A DNA stretch of 64,000 bases from Serendipita indica DSM 11827 (GCA_910890315.1 CAJVGD010000029.1:117361-181360); one strand, 5' to 3'. Numbered from the stretch's first letter, positions 1-10,971 are shown. A program made the numbers and translations. Notes: generated from the letters alone by a model not told the origin.

Positions 1-2
1 CT

Positions 3-3000
3 GTTGCTTTAGCGGGCGTCGAGCATATTCTGATCGGCATGCCGCATCGCGGCCGTCTCAATCTTCTCACAGATCTCCTCAAGTTTAAACCAAGAGCATT
101 ATTCCATAAGATTAAGGGGAATAGAGAACTCCCTGAATGGCTTGGTGCTACCGGAGACGTTATTAGCCATCTAGGTATATCCGCCCAACCCCAATCCTTC
201 TCATTTGCTTACCAGTCCTAGCAATCACATCTCAAATAGATACTGGACATGGCGAATTGACCGTGCAACTTCTTCAGAATCCCTCTCATCTGGGTTAGTT
301 TGTCCTATTCCGATGGACCATGATTAATCCCAGTAGAGGCGATCAATCCTGTTGTTCTTGGCAAGACGCGCGGAAAGCAATACTCTCTCCTCCACACTTC
401 GGATTCGTCCTGCATGCTCGGAGATAAAGTCATGTGTGTGCAGTTGCACGGCGACGCAGCGTTCACCGGACAAGGAGTCGTCATGGAGTCTCTTGGTCTC
501 AGTAGGTTTGGACCTAACTATGCTACTCGATGCTGACGCCTCTAGGTAACCTTCCTCATTACACAAGTGGCGGTAGCGTTCATTTGGTTGTAAAGTATGT
601 CTTATCTTCTTCGTTCTACCTTTGCTGACGTGGTATAGCAACAAGTGAGTACGCTTCTTCCGTCTCTTTCGGCTTCTGATTGGAACAGTATTGGATACAC
701 GACGCCGGGAACAATCTCCCGCTCCTCGCTTTACTGCTCGGACATTGGCAAGATGATCAACGCACCCGTCCTCCACGTCAATGGTGATTTCCCCGAAGAA
801 GTCGCTCGAGCGATGGAGATTGCATTCAAGTATCGCAATTTCTTCCGCAAGGTCATTTTGTCCATATCGTCTGCTCAGCATAAACTCACAACTTGAAGGA
901 TATCATTGTCGACCTTATCACCTATCGTCGCTGGTACGTTCACCGAGAATCATTAGCAACGTGCCTGACCCGGTTGCCAAGGGGACATAACGAACTCGAC
1001 GAGCCAAGCTTTACACAACCTCTCATGTATCAAGAGATCAGGCAGCGTGCTAGCGTTCCTAAGCGTTACGAGCAAAAGCTAATCGTACGTTCACTCGCCC
1101 TCTCCCCTTTCCCTATCGCATCGTCTTCTTCATCTGTTATTAGATTCGTGTCGTTGACTGACGTACCTATCCCACAGGAATCCGGAATCATCAACGAAAC
1201 TGTCGCCAATACATTCCGAAAGGATTGCGTTGCATACCTCCAATCCGAACTGGAGCAGAGCACATCCTATAAGCCAACCTCTGAATGGGATCCAGGTCAG
1301 GAGAAGAGCGTTGCGCGGGGCAAGTGGAACGATATGGTTTGGCCCGCGAGTAGTGCTGCAAACTACCATCCGGAAACCGGGGTCAACAAGGATACGTTGA
1401 TGAAAGTTGGGAGGGCGAGTGTAAAGACAACCGATGGCTTCGTGAGTACATTCGCTATTGACGGCACTAAACTAACCCTGGACTAGACGATGCATGATCG
1501 ACTCAAGCGCCATATCGATGCACGCTTGAAGAGCCTTGAGATTAAGACTGGTATTAATTGGGCTACGGCAGAGGTACGTACGATGGCGCCCCTTTTCCAC
1601 ATTGTCGGCATGTCGCAGCATGGCATCGTGTAGCCTAGCGAAGTGGTACTAATAGTGCCCCAGGCGCTCGCTTTTGGATCTTTGATGACCGAGGGATATG
1701 ATGTACGGATCTCTGGTCAAGATGTCGGTCGAGGCACATTTAGTCATCGGTATGTGATAGAATATCTTTTCCCTTGGAGCTTTTGGGCTGACTCTGAGAA
1801 GACATGCGATGCTCGTCGATCAAAAGACGGAGGAGGTCATTGTACCGCTTAACGAATTCCTATCTGGAGGGCGTCTTGAGTTGGCGAATAGTCGGTCTTT
1901 TTTTTTTCCATTCTACCTCGTCCGCTTATCGTCCGTATAGGCTCCTTGAGTGAATTCGCGGTACTAGGTGTGAGTTGGTTTGACTATCCACCTGCAAGTT
2001 TTGACGAGAATCTAGTTTGAGTACGGCATGAGCTGGGACTCGCCCAACCTTCTCCCCATCTGGGAAGCACAGTTTGGTGACTTTTTCAACGGCGCACAGG
2101 CATGTTCTTCACTACAATCGCTATGCTTCTGATTGGGTATCTGATTCGACTCCAAGGTGATTATCGACACGTTCATCTCGTCGTCGCAAAGTGAGCAATT
2201 CGGGTTAGATAAAAAGCTGGCGGATACTCACAAGGTCATTAGCGAAGTGGGCGATGCAATCAGGTCTAGTCATGCTCCTTCCCCATGGCTTGGATGGAGC
2301 TGGCCCCGAACACTCGTCCATGAGGATTGAGAGGATGCTTCAGGTAAGCTTCGCCTCAAGTCACTACAAGTAGCATTGACGCTGGCTCAAGTTGACCAAT
2401 GACCCCTTCTACGACAACAAGGGTGTCAATGTGAACATGACGGTAGCGAATCCGACATCAGCAGCTCAATACTTCCACTTGCTCAGGCGACAAATGAAGC
2501 GAAACTTCCGGAAGCCGCTCATCGTCGCCTCTCCAAAGAGCCTACTACGATCGCCGGTACATTATTCCCGTATATTGCTTTGAGTTTCATCGCTAATCCT
2601 GGGTAAATCGTAGGCCGCATCCTCGAATCTGTCCGACTTCCTCCCCGGAACGGCCTTTCAACCTGTGATTCCAGACGTCGAGGTCTCACCATCAAACACA
2701 CAGCGCATCCTTATCGTGTCTGGTAAACTCTACCACGACCTCGTGAAAGAACGGGCAGCCCGCGGGCTTGACGAGACTGTCGCCATTCTTCGTGTTGAAG
2801 AACTATGCCCGTTCCCATTCACCGCTATAAGGGATACCCTATCGCCCTATATAGAGGAGGGCGGCGAATTAGAAGTTCTGTGGGTACAAGAGGAATCGCA
2901 GAACCAAGGGGCATGGCCGCATGTCATGCCGCGTCTCCAGAGAGTCCTTCGGGACATGGGATACACAAGGGAGGTATCCTATGTCGGACGAGAGCCCAGC

Positions 3001-3078
3001 GAGGTTCCCGCCGTTGGAGTGCCAAAGGTCCATGCGCAAGAAGTTGCACGGCTCTTCAAGGGCGCATTCGAGGCCTAG
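3..3078 (+). CDS. DHTKD1-like: DHTKD1-type 2-oxoacid (2-oxoadipate/2-oxoglutarate) dehydrogenase E1, 3' part
   Basis: Thiamine-diphosphate E1 subunit that oxidatively decarboxylates a 2-oxoacid in the mitochondrial matrix; the DHTKD1 branch acts on 2-oxoadipate in lysine/tryptophan breakdown. The 5' end is cut by the window edge. Exons I trace: 3-174, 222-293, 337-501, 546-594, 639-644, 689-851, 899-933, 982-1084, 1178-1441, 1487-1573, 1664-1749, 1802-1890, 1941-1969, 2016-2099, 2157-2190, 2243-2343, 2392-2556, 2614-3078. Visible family motifs in order: [97 protein letters not shown] and the C-terminal [10 protein letters not shown], which fits DHTKD1 better than classical OGDH E1. All joins keep frame and no stop interrupts them. 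Exon 639-644 is only 6 nt, and the intron after 2099 starts with GC. It converges on the next gene with 108 bp between stops. Confidence 0.95.
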
Positions 3079-3186
3079 ACGAAGCAAGATGTCTTATACA
3101 TTTTGATCTATTCACGCCATGCGGCTAATCTCGATCGAATTAATACTAGTGACAAAGTTGAGGAAAAATGAGTGCCAGGATGTTCG

Positions 3187-5843
3187 TCAGGAAGATTCTT
3201 CGTAGAGCGCTTCGAGAGTGCTCTTGTACCGAGTTTCGATTTCCTTCCTTTACGGCAGGTCAGATATTAGAGGGAAGGACGGTCGGTCGACTAACCTTCG
3301 TAATTTGAAGGTGGGCGTCATGCCGCCATTTTCTGTGCTAAATGGTTCGAGTATCACCTTGAAAGTCTTCACCTTTTCAAACCTTGTCGACCGTGTGAGA
3401 ACACGACACAACAAAAGAGCGTCACTCACCCTTGGAGACCCGCTTCTTTGGCCGATGCGTCCATCAGCCGCGCAATCTCCGTTTTGACGGCGGGATCTTC
3501 GGCGGCTTGTTCCAGTTCTGCCATATTGTCTTGTTTGATATTCTTTCCTTGAACCCTGTTGACCAGCTTGACAAATTCTGGGAGTTCTGGTACCGCAAGC
3601 CCGACAAGGTGATTCTTCTTCGAGTCTCCGTAGACAAAGAGCTGAGCGAGAATAGAGCACGTTGCATATCCGTTTTCTACTTTATCAAGCGCGACGTATT
3701 CTCCCTGGGAGAGCTTCAAGACGTTCTTTCAGGGTCGTCAGTAATCTGACGCGTACTGCGCGGAGGAAACCAATTATTACCTTGACACGGTCTATGACTT
3801 TAATTCGCTTCTGAGAATCGATTTCACCAACATCGCCTGTATGGAACCATCCATCGGCATCCTTGGCTTGTTTGGTGAGTTCAGGTTCTAAGCATTCGAC
3901 TTAGTATTCGTCTTTACAATAAGGATAACCGTACCCTTGTAGTACTCCTTGAACACGCTTGGACCTCGAACGCAGAGCTCTCCACGTGGATTCGGCCTGT
4001 CCTCTGCGCTGTATCCGAGATCGGGAACGTCAACGAGTTTGACCTCTACACTACTACTGACGCTTCCAACGGTGCCAGCAGCCGATGGATCTCGTGGAAA
4101 GGAGCGAGCACCGGCCCCACAAGTTTCCGTGAGACCCCATCTGCGAGATCTCAGCTGAGATTCGTGGATGGAAATTGGATTCGACTCACCCTTCCCAAAC
4201 TTCACATCCAAATCCTGCACGTAGCATGTAGAGAACATCTGGAACGCATGGGGCGGCTCCAGAGCAAATATACTCAACATTTCCTCCAAGAACCGCCTTC
4301 AGCTAGAAATCGTCAATACACGTCGAGTACTTGTATATACCCCCGCCACCTTGTTGAATATGAGGAAATCCCAGAACCAGTGATGTACGTATCCATCCTG
4401 TTGTATTCTCGCAATCTTTGTCCCAAGTGCCCATCTAAGGAGAGCGCCTGGCGTGTAGTGAGAGGAAGAAACACGGCGACGAGACGGATGTACCTTTGAT
4501 ACTACTCTCCGCCTTGACTGATTGTAACCGCATGGCAATCCGATTGAGTATTCTCGGGACGGCGGGGAAGATGCTCGGTTTGAGAATCTGACAATCCTGG
4601 ATGAGTGCTAGTGGATCTCCAGTGTAGTAGCCGATCCGGCATCCCAAGAGGAATCCAGTATACTCGATAACGCGCCCGACGATATGAGCAAGAGGAAGGT
4701 AGGAAATAAGAGCCACGTTGGGATCTGCTGAGCGAAAAGTAAAACCTTGACTGAATGCGATTGCCGAGGAAGTCAAATTCCAGTGCGTGAGGACGACACC
4801 CTTTGGATTAGCGGTCGTTCCAGACGAGTAACATATCGTGGCAATGTCCTCTGGGTTTGGTGGAGTGGGTGGAAGTGGGTTGGACTTGCCGGCATCCTCT
4901 ACTACGATCGCGGTCAATTTCGTAATCCAGCTCACACGCTTGCTCACATTCTGATAGATTCATGAAGCGCATTCCATGCTCCTTGAGCACTTGGATTGCA
5001 CGTTGCTCTGTTTCCATGCTAAGCTTGTCCAACGAGACTACGATCCGTAGTTTGGGGCACTTTGGAGCCAATGCGATGAGGGACTCCATATTCCGGGCGG
5101 CGACAAAGACAATGGTAATCTCCGAGTGGTTGATTCTGAATTAATATGAGCATATTGGATCAAGACAAAGATGTTCGACTCACATGTACTCTGAAAAAAG
5201 GGATGTCAGTCGGATTCAAACTATGGCTGTTTTCGACGTACCAACGGCGTTCCGACCAAGTGTGCTGTACAGAGCGACACCTACTTTGTTGTATGCAGAC
5301 AGAGCGAGATCCACCAATTGCCATTCTGCGCCAAGGATGAGAATTTTCGACGGCGTTCTTGGCTATGCCCCTACCTGGTCGGTTGATCGTCCATGTTCCA
5401 ACAGTTTGAAGATCTCCACCTCCAATTACACCGTCGTTGAACATGGATTGTATTGCACTCCCAATATGCAACCGACGCTGGGCGACCTGCTCGTACGTTT
5501 CCCAGCGATATTCTTGCTCAAACTTGAGAGTTGAGGGGCTTCCACATTTCCGGACAGTATAGGTCTATGTCCGAGACACTTGAACTGGGGATGCCTCTTC
5601 AGCGTGACCTCGAAGCATTCGTATGTTGTCGCGACACTCTGCGCTGGATTTCCTCGTGGAATTGGTAGTTTGTTGTTCAAAGAGTTTCGGTAATGCGCTA
5701 GGAGATAGGTGTCACGACGATTCTATGTTTATAGAGCGGAAAGGCGCACCTGTCTGACCGGGTGCCTTTGTATCTGGAATTTCGTAGCTCTGAGAGTCAT
5801 ACGGAAGCTCACTTGGCCACCCAGAGACTGTAAAGCTTGCCAT
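3187..5843 (-). CDS. Long-chain fatty-acid-CoA ligase (13 exons, one apparent frameshift)
   Basis: AMP-forming acyl-CoA synthetase that activates long-chain fatty acids with ATP and CoA. Exons in transcript order: 5843-5750, 5652-5375, 5325-5242, 5190-5184 (7 nt), 5135-4948, 4901-4494, 4447-4350, 4302-4190, 4140-3935, 3887-3781, 3725-3430, 3382-3296, 3247-3187. Seen: N-terminal [10 protein letters not shown], the AMP-binding P-loop [37 protein letters not shown] (adenylation motif), [12 protein letters not shown] and the late [13 protein letters not shown] motif. Start chosen at 5843 because it opens a frame with the usual fungal N-terminus. Every exon joins in phase except 5652-5375, which is one nucleotide short near 5537; a partial copy at 8094-8574 has the extra base and stays in frame there. 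So either this gene is recently broken or the assembly lost one base. Function assignment is firm; intactness is not. Confidence 0.88.
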
Positions 5844-6029
5844 TCGACGTTGAGCCAGATGTTGTCGTGTCCAAGATCACAAACCCCGCGATCGGCTGGC
5901 TGCGGTATGAACTCAGAACGTCTGTTTCTGACTAATTCAGGGAAAATGGAAGAAAAATGGTGTTTCTAAGTGGGAATATATGCTAATGGAGGACCTTGGA
6001 GTGGCAAGCGCATCCTAGGGGCCCAGCGT

Positions 6030-7018
6030 GTTCACAGCTTGCTAGCAATGAAGTGCGAACATACCCCAGCATTTTATAACGGCCTTCTTGACTCTCCTAA
6101 CACACATACTGAACGCGCTCTTTAGAGACGCTGTCGAGTCAGAACCTTGGGTTCCGGCAAGACGATGCGGCTCCAAGACGAAGCGGTCGTTGGGTTACTG
6201 ACCAGGATCTACCAGAATTTCTCGACTGTCGGCGCAAACGTTGAGTACCAACGTCGGTGGGCTCAGCTGGAGAACCTGTAGCCTGGTTGTTCGTATACTA
6301 CATGAGCCCATCGATTTGATCTCTACTATAGTGTATACCACGTACGTCGATAAGGATATTTCAGAGGCTGTCCTACGAGATGAGCCACCAGGTCCACAAA
6401 GTGAGCACGATGAAAGCACTTGGGCTTGGGTTGCCATATATCCAGATACATGTAATCTCCGGGTGACAGTCGAAACTTTGAATTTGATCCGGGAATGGTG
6501 AGTCCCACGTTCATTAGCGGATGCCGATAACTCCGCTCGTCGAATGATCAAATTCCAATCGTTTGCGCGATTCGGGTGGCGCAAAGACGGCGAAACTCCT
6601 TATGTCCATTACGTTCCTGCAAGGCTCAGGAGATACGTGACCGTTCACGCGCTAAGTGCGGCAGCGACACTATGCCACTTCTTGGCAGATCGGACATACG
6701 GCAAAGACAACACACTGGAGCATCGTATTTTGAGTAATAGTTCACTTGGATTGAAGCAAGCGAAGATGTGACGACCATAAAGGGAGAGAATGCCGAGAAG
6801 TGGAGTTTACTCAATCATCTACTGCACCTCAAGTATATGAATAGAATTGAACACTTCTACGGGTTTAAGGTAGGCGCCATGGCGTAGTCCTCCGCTGATC
6901 CGAGCAGATGTTTGAGGTCACGGTGAGGGGCTATGTCGTTATTTCCGTCTATATTACCTGTTAATAGCGGTTATTTTGTGCTATCTGCACGCAGAAATGT
7001 GGTATAGACTCTGAGAGC
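6030..7018. other. Intergenic stretch, no supported gene
   Basis: Between the acyl-CoA synthetase promoter and the secreted-protein gene I see only short overlapping frames on both strands (for example 6241-6501 + and 6195-6584 -). None has a recognisable motif, consistent splice sites or a partner exon. A decayed gene cannot be excluded. Confidence 0.4.
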
Positions 7019-7026
7019 CATAAAAG
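7019..7026 (+). promoter_or_regulatory. TATA-like box of the small secreted-protein gene
   Basis: The sequence CATAAAAG lies about 110 bp upstream of the ATG at 7137, followed by a pyrimidine-rich leader. The stretch from about 7030 (CTACTCATCG, then CAGACTGGTTCTCAT) recurs at 9132-9170 in front of the broken paralog, so this leader was duplicated with the gene. Confidence 0.4.
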
Positions 7027-7136
7027 GGCTACTCATCGTTGTCGATTTACCTCAGACTGGTTCTCATTTCTTCCCTTGCCTTTTCTACATTCTTATCTAT
7101 CTCTTTTTCATTTTACGTACCTTTCATTTCTTCCAA

Positions 7137-7669
7137 ATGCGCGGATTCCTTCTTATCATCACTTTTGCCGCATCTGCCATCTTGACGGCTGGTGCCCCCA
7201 TTCCTGAGTGAGTCCCAGAATGGTCGAGTATTCGAATCTAATTTGCGCACGATTTAGACCCCAAATCAACTTCGAAACTCTGGTTGCTCGCACTGATACA
7301 GCCCTGAAAGCTTTGGAAGAAAAGCACGCTTCGCATCATGCTGCTTGGCAAAGCTGGGCGAAAGACTATCGACATGCCCAAGATAAGGAAAATACGCATC
7401 GTGACCACAAGGAAGATGCACTTAGAAAGTAATTCTTCCGCTGTGTATAGTAGATGTTAAACTGACTCACAAATCACAGGGGCCCAGCATACGCAGAGTC
7501 AGCAAAGCACCATGAGAGGGAGGAGAGAAAGTGGCGTAAGGAGAAAGTCCTGATTGATCAAAAGGTGGACTATCACTTCAACGAGAAGCAGAGAGCCGCA
7601 CAGGCCATTACAAATTACAGGCAAAGTCATCAGCACAGGCAAGGCCAAGGACTCAGTCCCAGACTCTAA
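7137..7669 (+). CDS. Small secreted, charge-rich protein (143 aa)
   Basis: Function unknown. Three exons, 7137-7207, 7258-7428 and 7480-7669, joined by canonical GT-AG introns of 50-51 nt with CTGAC/CTAAT branch-like sites. Residues 1-20 (MRGFLLIITFAASAILTAGA) form a classical signal peptide with an Ala-x-Ala cleavage region. The mature part is rich in Lys, Glu, His and Gln, has no cysteine pairs and looks helical, possibly coiled-coil (EEKHASHHAAWQSW, then many KE/RE pairs). It ends SPRL and stop. A paralogous exon 1 of exactly the same length (71 nt, same phase) sits at 10009-10079, which supports the exon call. Secretion is inferred; no known family recognised. Confidence 0.72.
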
Positions 7670-8093
7670 GTACATACTTGCTCGTGCATGCGTCTGCGAG
7701 GAAAAAGGCTGCAGACTCAATGAGGTAGCTCGGCTGAGAGAAAGTCTAGAGTAGAGAGAGCCGTCATTATACATTTTTATTTTCATTCTTCAAGTCAGTG
7801 AGAACTTTGAGTAATAAGAAGACACACTAGTGTCATTAAACATGGGGTAAGTCGAATAATCGGCGGAAAGGAGAAGTTGACGGCCCTGGTCGTTGGTGGC
7901 TGCGTGGCTAGGGCAGTAATTCATCGAGTAGGCCGCATCCGTCATTCCTTTGTCGTCCAGTAATACAGCGGGCCCTGAGTCGACGTGATCCGAGAGAGAG
8001 GCGCTAATTTCATGGCGACGATGCGAATGCAAAATGCCGGAAGGCTATCGTTACTAGGTATAACTGAGCGTGCTCGATTCATAAATCTGATAT
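7670..8093. other. Gene-free stretch downstream of the secreted-protein gene
   Basis: No open frame with recognisable motifs on either strand. Probably the 3' UTR and spacer up to the acyl-CoA synthetase gene fragment that starts near 8094. Confidence 0.4.
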
Positions 8094-8574
8094 CGTCCAT
8101 GTTCCGAAAGTTTGTAGATCTCCGCCCCCAATTACACCGTCGTTGAACATGGATTGTATTGCACTCCCAATATGCAACCGACGCTGGGCGACTTGTTCGT
8201 GCGTTTCCCAGCGATACTCTTGCTCAAACTTGAGAGTTGAGGGATCTTCCACATTTCCGGACAGTATGGGTCTATGTCCAAGACACTTGAACTGCAGGTG
8301 CTTCTTCAGCGTGGCCTCGAAGCATTTGTATGTTGTCGCGAAACTCTGCGCTGGGTTTCCCGCGGATTTGGTAGATTCTTGTTCTAAGAATTTCGGTAAT
8401 GCGCTATGAGGTAGATATTACGACAATTCTGGGTCGGTGGTGCGAAGAGGCGCGCCTGTCTGACCGGAAACCTTTGTATCTGGTATTTTGTAGCTCTGAA
8501 AGTTATACAGAAATTTATTTGGCCACACAGAGACTGTAAGGCTTGCCATTAGACGCTGAGCCAGATGTTGGGGC
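8094..8574 (-). pseudogene. Truncated copy of the acyl-CoA synthetase 5' end
   Basis: Nucleotide-level copy of 5386-5860: exon 1, intron 1, most of exon 2 and the first bases upstream of the ATG (here 8549-8547). It begins at a shared TCGTCCATGTTCC and stops within exon 2, so it lacks all catalytic motifs. The exon 1 donor has changed from GTGCGC to GCGCGC, and several residues differ (for example WPNKFLYNFQ against [10 protein letters not shown]). Notably it keeps the base that the full-length gene has lost near 5537, so exon 2 reads on in frame. Its upstream region resumes at 11462 after a large insertion. Confidence 0.85.
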
Positions 8575-8971
8575 TGCATGACAAGAAGTCATACAGCGTG
8601 CTGTGCGAGCAGAGAGGAGAGCGCAGGAATACGAGAGAACTCGTTGATTTTTGCGCGAGAGAGAGGGCGTGGTCGCGTCCAAGTGAGCGAGCGCAGATGG
8701 TTACAACTCCGTTCGCTTCTTGGTCTTCGTCACAACCGTCGAAGAGACAGTGGCCTCGCACCTTACCTTTTGCCTACCCACCCACTCCTCAACTTTGACA
8801 CCTGCACGACTTACCGGCGATTTCGTGAGATCCCACGCAGAGCAACGGCAGGCTTCGGGTATGGTATAGTATAGTATAGTATAGTATAGTATGGTTTGGT
8901 TTGGTTTTGGTTGCCCGCCCTTCCCAACCCTGGTCCACACCCACCCTTTGCCTGCCGACCGCTTCGCGTCC

Positions 8972-9126
8972 CCCCAAACACACGAATAGCCTGTTATGAA
9001 GGACATGTTTACTCTGTAGTTATATACATATGTGTCTCTATGCCATTATCGTGCTTTCCCTTCAGCGTCGTGCTCCCGTTAGGGCTCTCATCGAAGCAGA
9101 GCTAATCCTAGGAGCCTCCCACAGCA
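8972..9126 (+). repeat. 150 bp direct repeat, left copy
   Basis: From CCCCCCAAACACACGAATAG to GGAGCCTCCCACAG this matches 11308-11461 in the same orientation with about 10% differences. Similarity stops abruptly on both sides. It could be a short LTR or a non-autonomous element. The ends do not show an obvious TG...CA or terminal inverted repeat. Confidence 0.75.
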
Positions 9127-9194
9127 GAGCACCTACTCATCGACCACCCATTCCTCAGACTGGTTCTCATCCTTCGCCTTTTGGGCTGCCTACA

Positions 9195-9957
9195 CGGACA
9201 AAAATACAGGCTTGACTTGGAAACCTCGTGAAAGATCGTTCCAATTCGTGATTATTCGTTCCAATTCGTGACAATCCGTGATAATTCGTGACAGTGTTCG
9301 TGACACTTCGTGAAAATTCGTGAAAATTCGTGAAAATTCGTGATATTCGTGACAATCAATGATAATTCGTGACAATGTTCGTGACAAGTAATGATAATTC
9401 GTGATAGTAGTTGTGACAATTCGTGATCGTGATCGTGACTGTGACAGTGACAGTGACCATGCAAGATCGTGTTGATTCAGGGCAATGCTCGTGACAATTC
9501 GTGATAAGTATCGTGACAATTCGTGACAAGTTTCGTGACAATTTGTGAAAATGTTCGTGACAATTCGTGACTGTGGTCGTGACAGACCGTGTGTCTGACT
9601 TCGAATTCGCCTGAACTCAGTTGGCAAACTGTGAGCAATCGTGACAGTGGTCTTGACAATTTGTGACAGTGGCCGTGGCAATTCGTGACCGTGATCGCGG
9701 CAATCCGTAACAGTGGTCGTGACAATTCGTGACAATGTTAGTGACAATTCGTGATTTTCACGGCCACTGTCACGAATTGTCACGGTCACTGTCACGGTCA
9801 CTGTCACGATCACGGTCACGATCACGGTCACGAATTGCCACGACTACTATCACGAATTGTCACGAATTGTCATTAATTATCACGAACATTGTGCCGAATC
9901 GTCACGAATTGTCACGAATTGTCACGAACATTGTCACTATAGATGCATTTTTGTCCG
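9195..9957. repeat. Inverted-polarity minisatellite with 11 bp terminal inverted repeat
   Basis: From about 9226 to 9757 the strand carries many imperfect copies of CGTGACAATTCGTGA. From about 9757 to 9941 the same unit appears reverse-complemented (TCACGAATTGTCACG), so the block can fold on itself. It is bracketed by CGGACAAAAAT (9195-9205) and its exact reverse complement ATTTTTGTCCG (9947-9957). The long frames it opens on both strands are low-complexity translations of the repeat, not genes. It separates a duplicated leader sequence (9132-9170) from the secreted-protein paralog at 10009, so it sits in that gene's 5' leader. Confidence 0.85.
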
Positions 9958-10008
9958 AGTTAGCGTGCCATATCGCCTTTTATTCTCTTCTTTCTCTTCT
10001 CATCGAAA

Positions 10009-10079
10009 ATGCGCTTTGGTTTCTTTGCTGTACTTTTTGCTGCGTCTGCTTTCCTGGCGTCTGCTGCTCCGTTCCCTTT
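10009..10079 (+). pseudogene. Exon 1 of a second small secreted-protein gene, rest lost
   Basis: Encodes a signal peptide (MRFGFFAVLFAASAFLASAA, then PFPL) with the same length and splice phase as exon 1 of the gene at 7137, and ends at a GTACGT donor. No second exon follows; 45 bp later an LTR-like block begins. The 5' leader is interrupted by the minisatellite. Seen: signal peptide and donor. Inferred: paralog truncated by insertion. Confidence 0.65.
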
Positions 10080-10123
10080 GTACGTTTGGAAGCTGGGGGC
10101 ACATTTGAACACTTACCTACTGT

Positions 10124-10429
10124 TGTAAGCGCAAGCACGGCTGACACAGAGTCAGCGGAGCCAGGCTCCCCATGGGCTAAACACTATAGCCTCATAGTTA
10201 ATCCTGGTTAGTCATCATCAGCTCGAGCATATATATAAGGGGCTATGAGCTACATCTTGATTAATCATAGAAGATATTTCCCCACTCTCATTCGTCTACC
10301 AGGACTCAACGCCTGAAGAGTCTCTGCGTATATATTCGCTCTACATAGCCTGTACACGCATATTATCCAACACCTACAACCTCTCCTTTTAGTATAAACC
10401 ACCACGCGGCGCACGCACAACACCAGGCA
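10124..10429 (+). repeat. Putative LTR or LTR-retroelement 5' end
   Basis: Starts TGTAAGCGCAAGCACGGCTG and can end ...CACCAGGCA, with a TATA-like CATATATATAAGG at about 10227-10239 and a CT-rich leader, as expected for an LTR promoter. Immediately after comes CTGGCAGATCATTATC, which could be a primer-binding site. No second copy of the LTR and no coding part are found in the window, so this is a weak call. Confidence 0.35.
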
Positions 10430-10880
10430 CTGGCAGATCATTATCTACAGCAAGCAGAAACCTATCGCGCCTAGACAAGGAAACAAAAGGCTCAGACGGT
10501 GCGAAGGTCAATTAAATGAGGCAAATACGAACAACCACCGCCACCCTCTTCTCCGGCGTGACGAGCGCATTCCTCCATGATCCGTGCATCATAAAACCCA
10601 CCTGGGTCATGCAGATACACATACAAATCATATCCACGCGGCAGAGCAAAAGTGCGTACGCGAGTCAAATCATGAAATACGTTGAAGAATGTGGATTGAC
10701 AATGAGATAGTGGTAACCACCAGCTCGCTGCTGCGCACCAGGTTCATTATGATCATCATATGCAACAAGTGGATCATTATACGAATCTTCACCAAGTACA
10801 CCAAGCCCAGGCCGACCATAATGCTCAGTTTATTCACCATCGGAGCATAGACGAGTTGGATTAGAGGAGATATTAGTTAG
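10430..10880. other. Stretch without a supported gene
   Basis: Follows the LTR-like block and could be internal sequence of a degraded retroelement. Frames on both strands are short and without recognisable motifs. Confidence 0.35.
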
Positions 10881-10971
10881 TGTCGAGAATACAACGGAAT
10901 TTAGGGATGCGGGACGATGCGGCCGGACATTACTGGTCTTGCCTCTCACCTCACGCGTCCTAGAATCAACA
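10881..10971 (-). repeat. Internally deleted copia-family solo LTR
   Basis: Reverse complement of the copia LTR seen at 45181 and 55851. It reads TGTTGATTCTAGGACGCG... and ends ...TCGACA, but lacks about 65 bp between CCCTAAATTC and the terminus. Flanks (GTTAG and CTCGA) do not form a target duplication. Confidence 0.75.

Noticed and set aside
352-549. Frame [14 protein letters not shown]... suggesting a frameshift in the DHTKD1-like gene
   Set aside because: Shadow frame. The adjacent phase reads [10 protein letters not shown] ... [15 protein letters not shown] without interruption.
4139-4192. Suspected second frameshift in the acyl-CoA synthetase at the exon 8/exon 9 junction
   Set aside because: With the donor placed after ...TGGGAAGG at 4190 the junction reads [11 protein letters not shown] in frame, so no lesion is needed.
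8859-8895. TATAG repeat as a possible telomere- or origin-like element
   Set aside because: A simple pentanucleotide microsatellite of about seven units with no associated feature.
9226-9941. Repeat block considered as a CRISPR array
   Set aside because: Units are imperfect, without regular unique spacers, and they flip orientation; the genome is also eukaryotic.
9190-10211. Long frames of the type (C)HELSRIVTN on both strands at 9.2-10.2 kb
   Set aside because: Translations of the CGTGACAATTCGTGA minisatellite. They have no start context, no domain, and exist on both strands.
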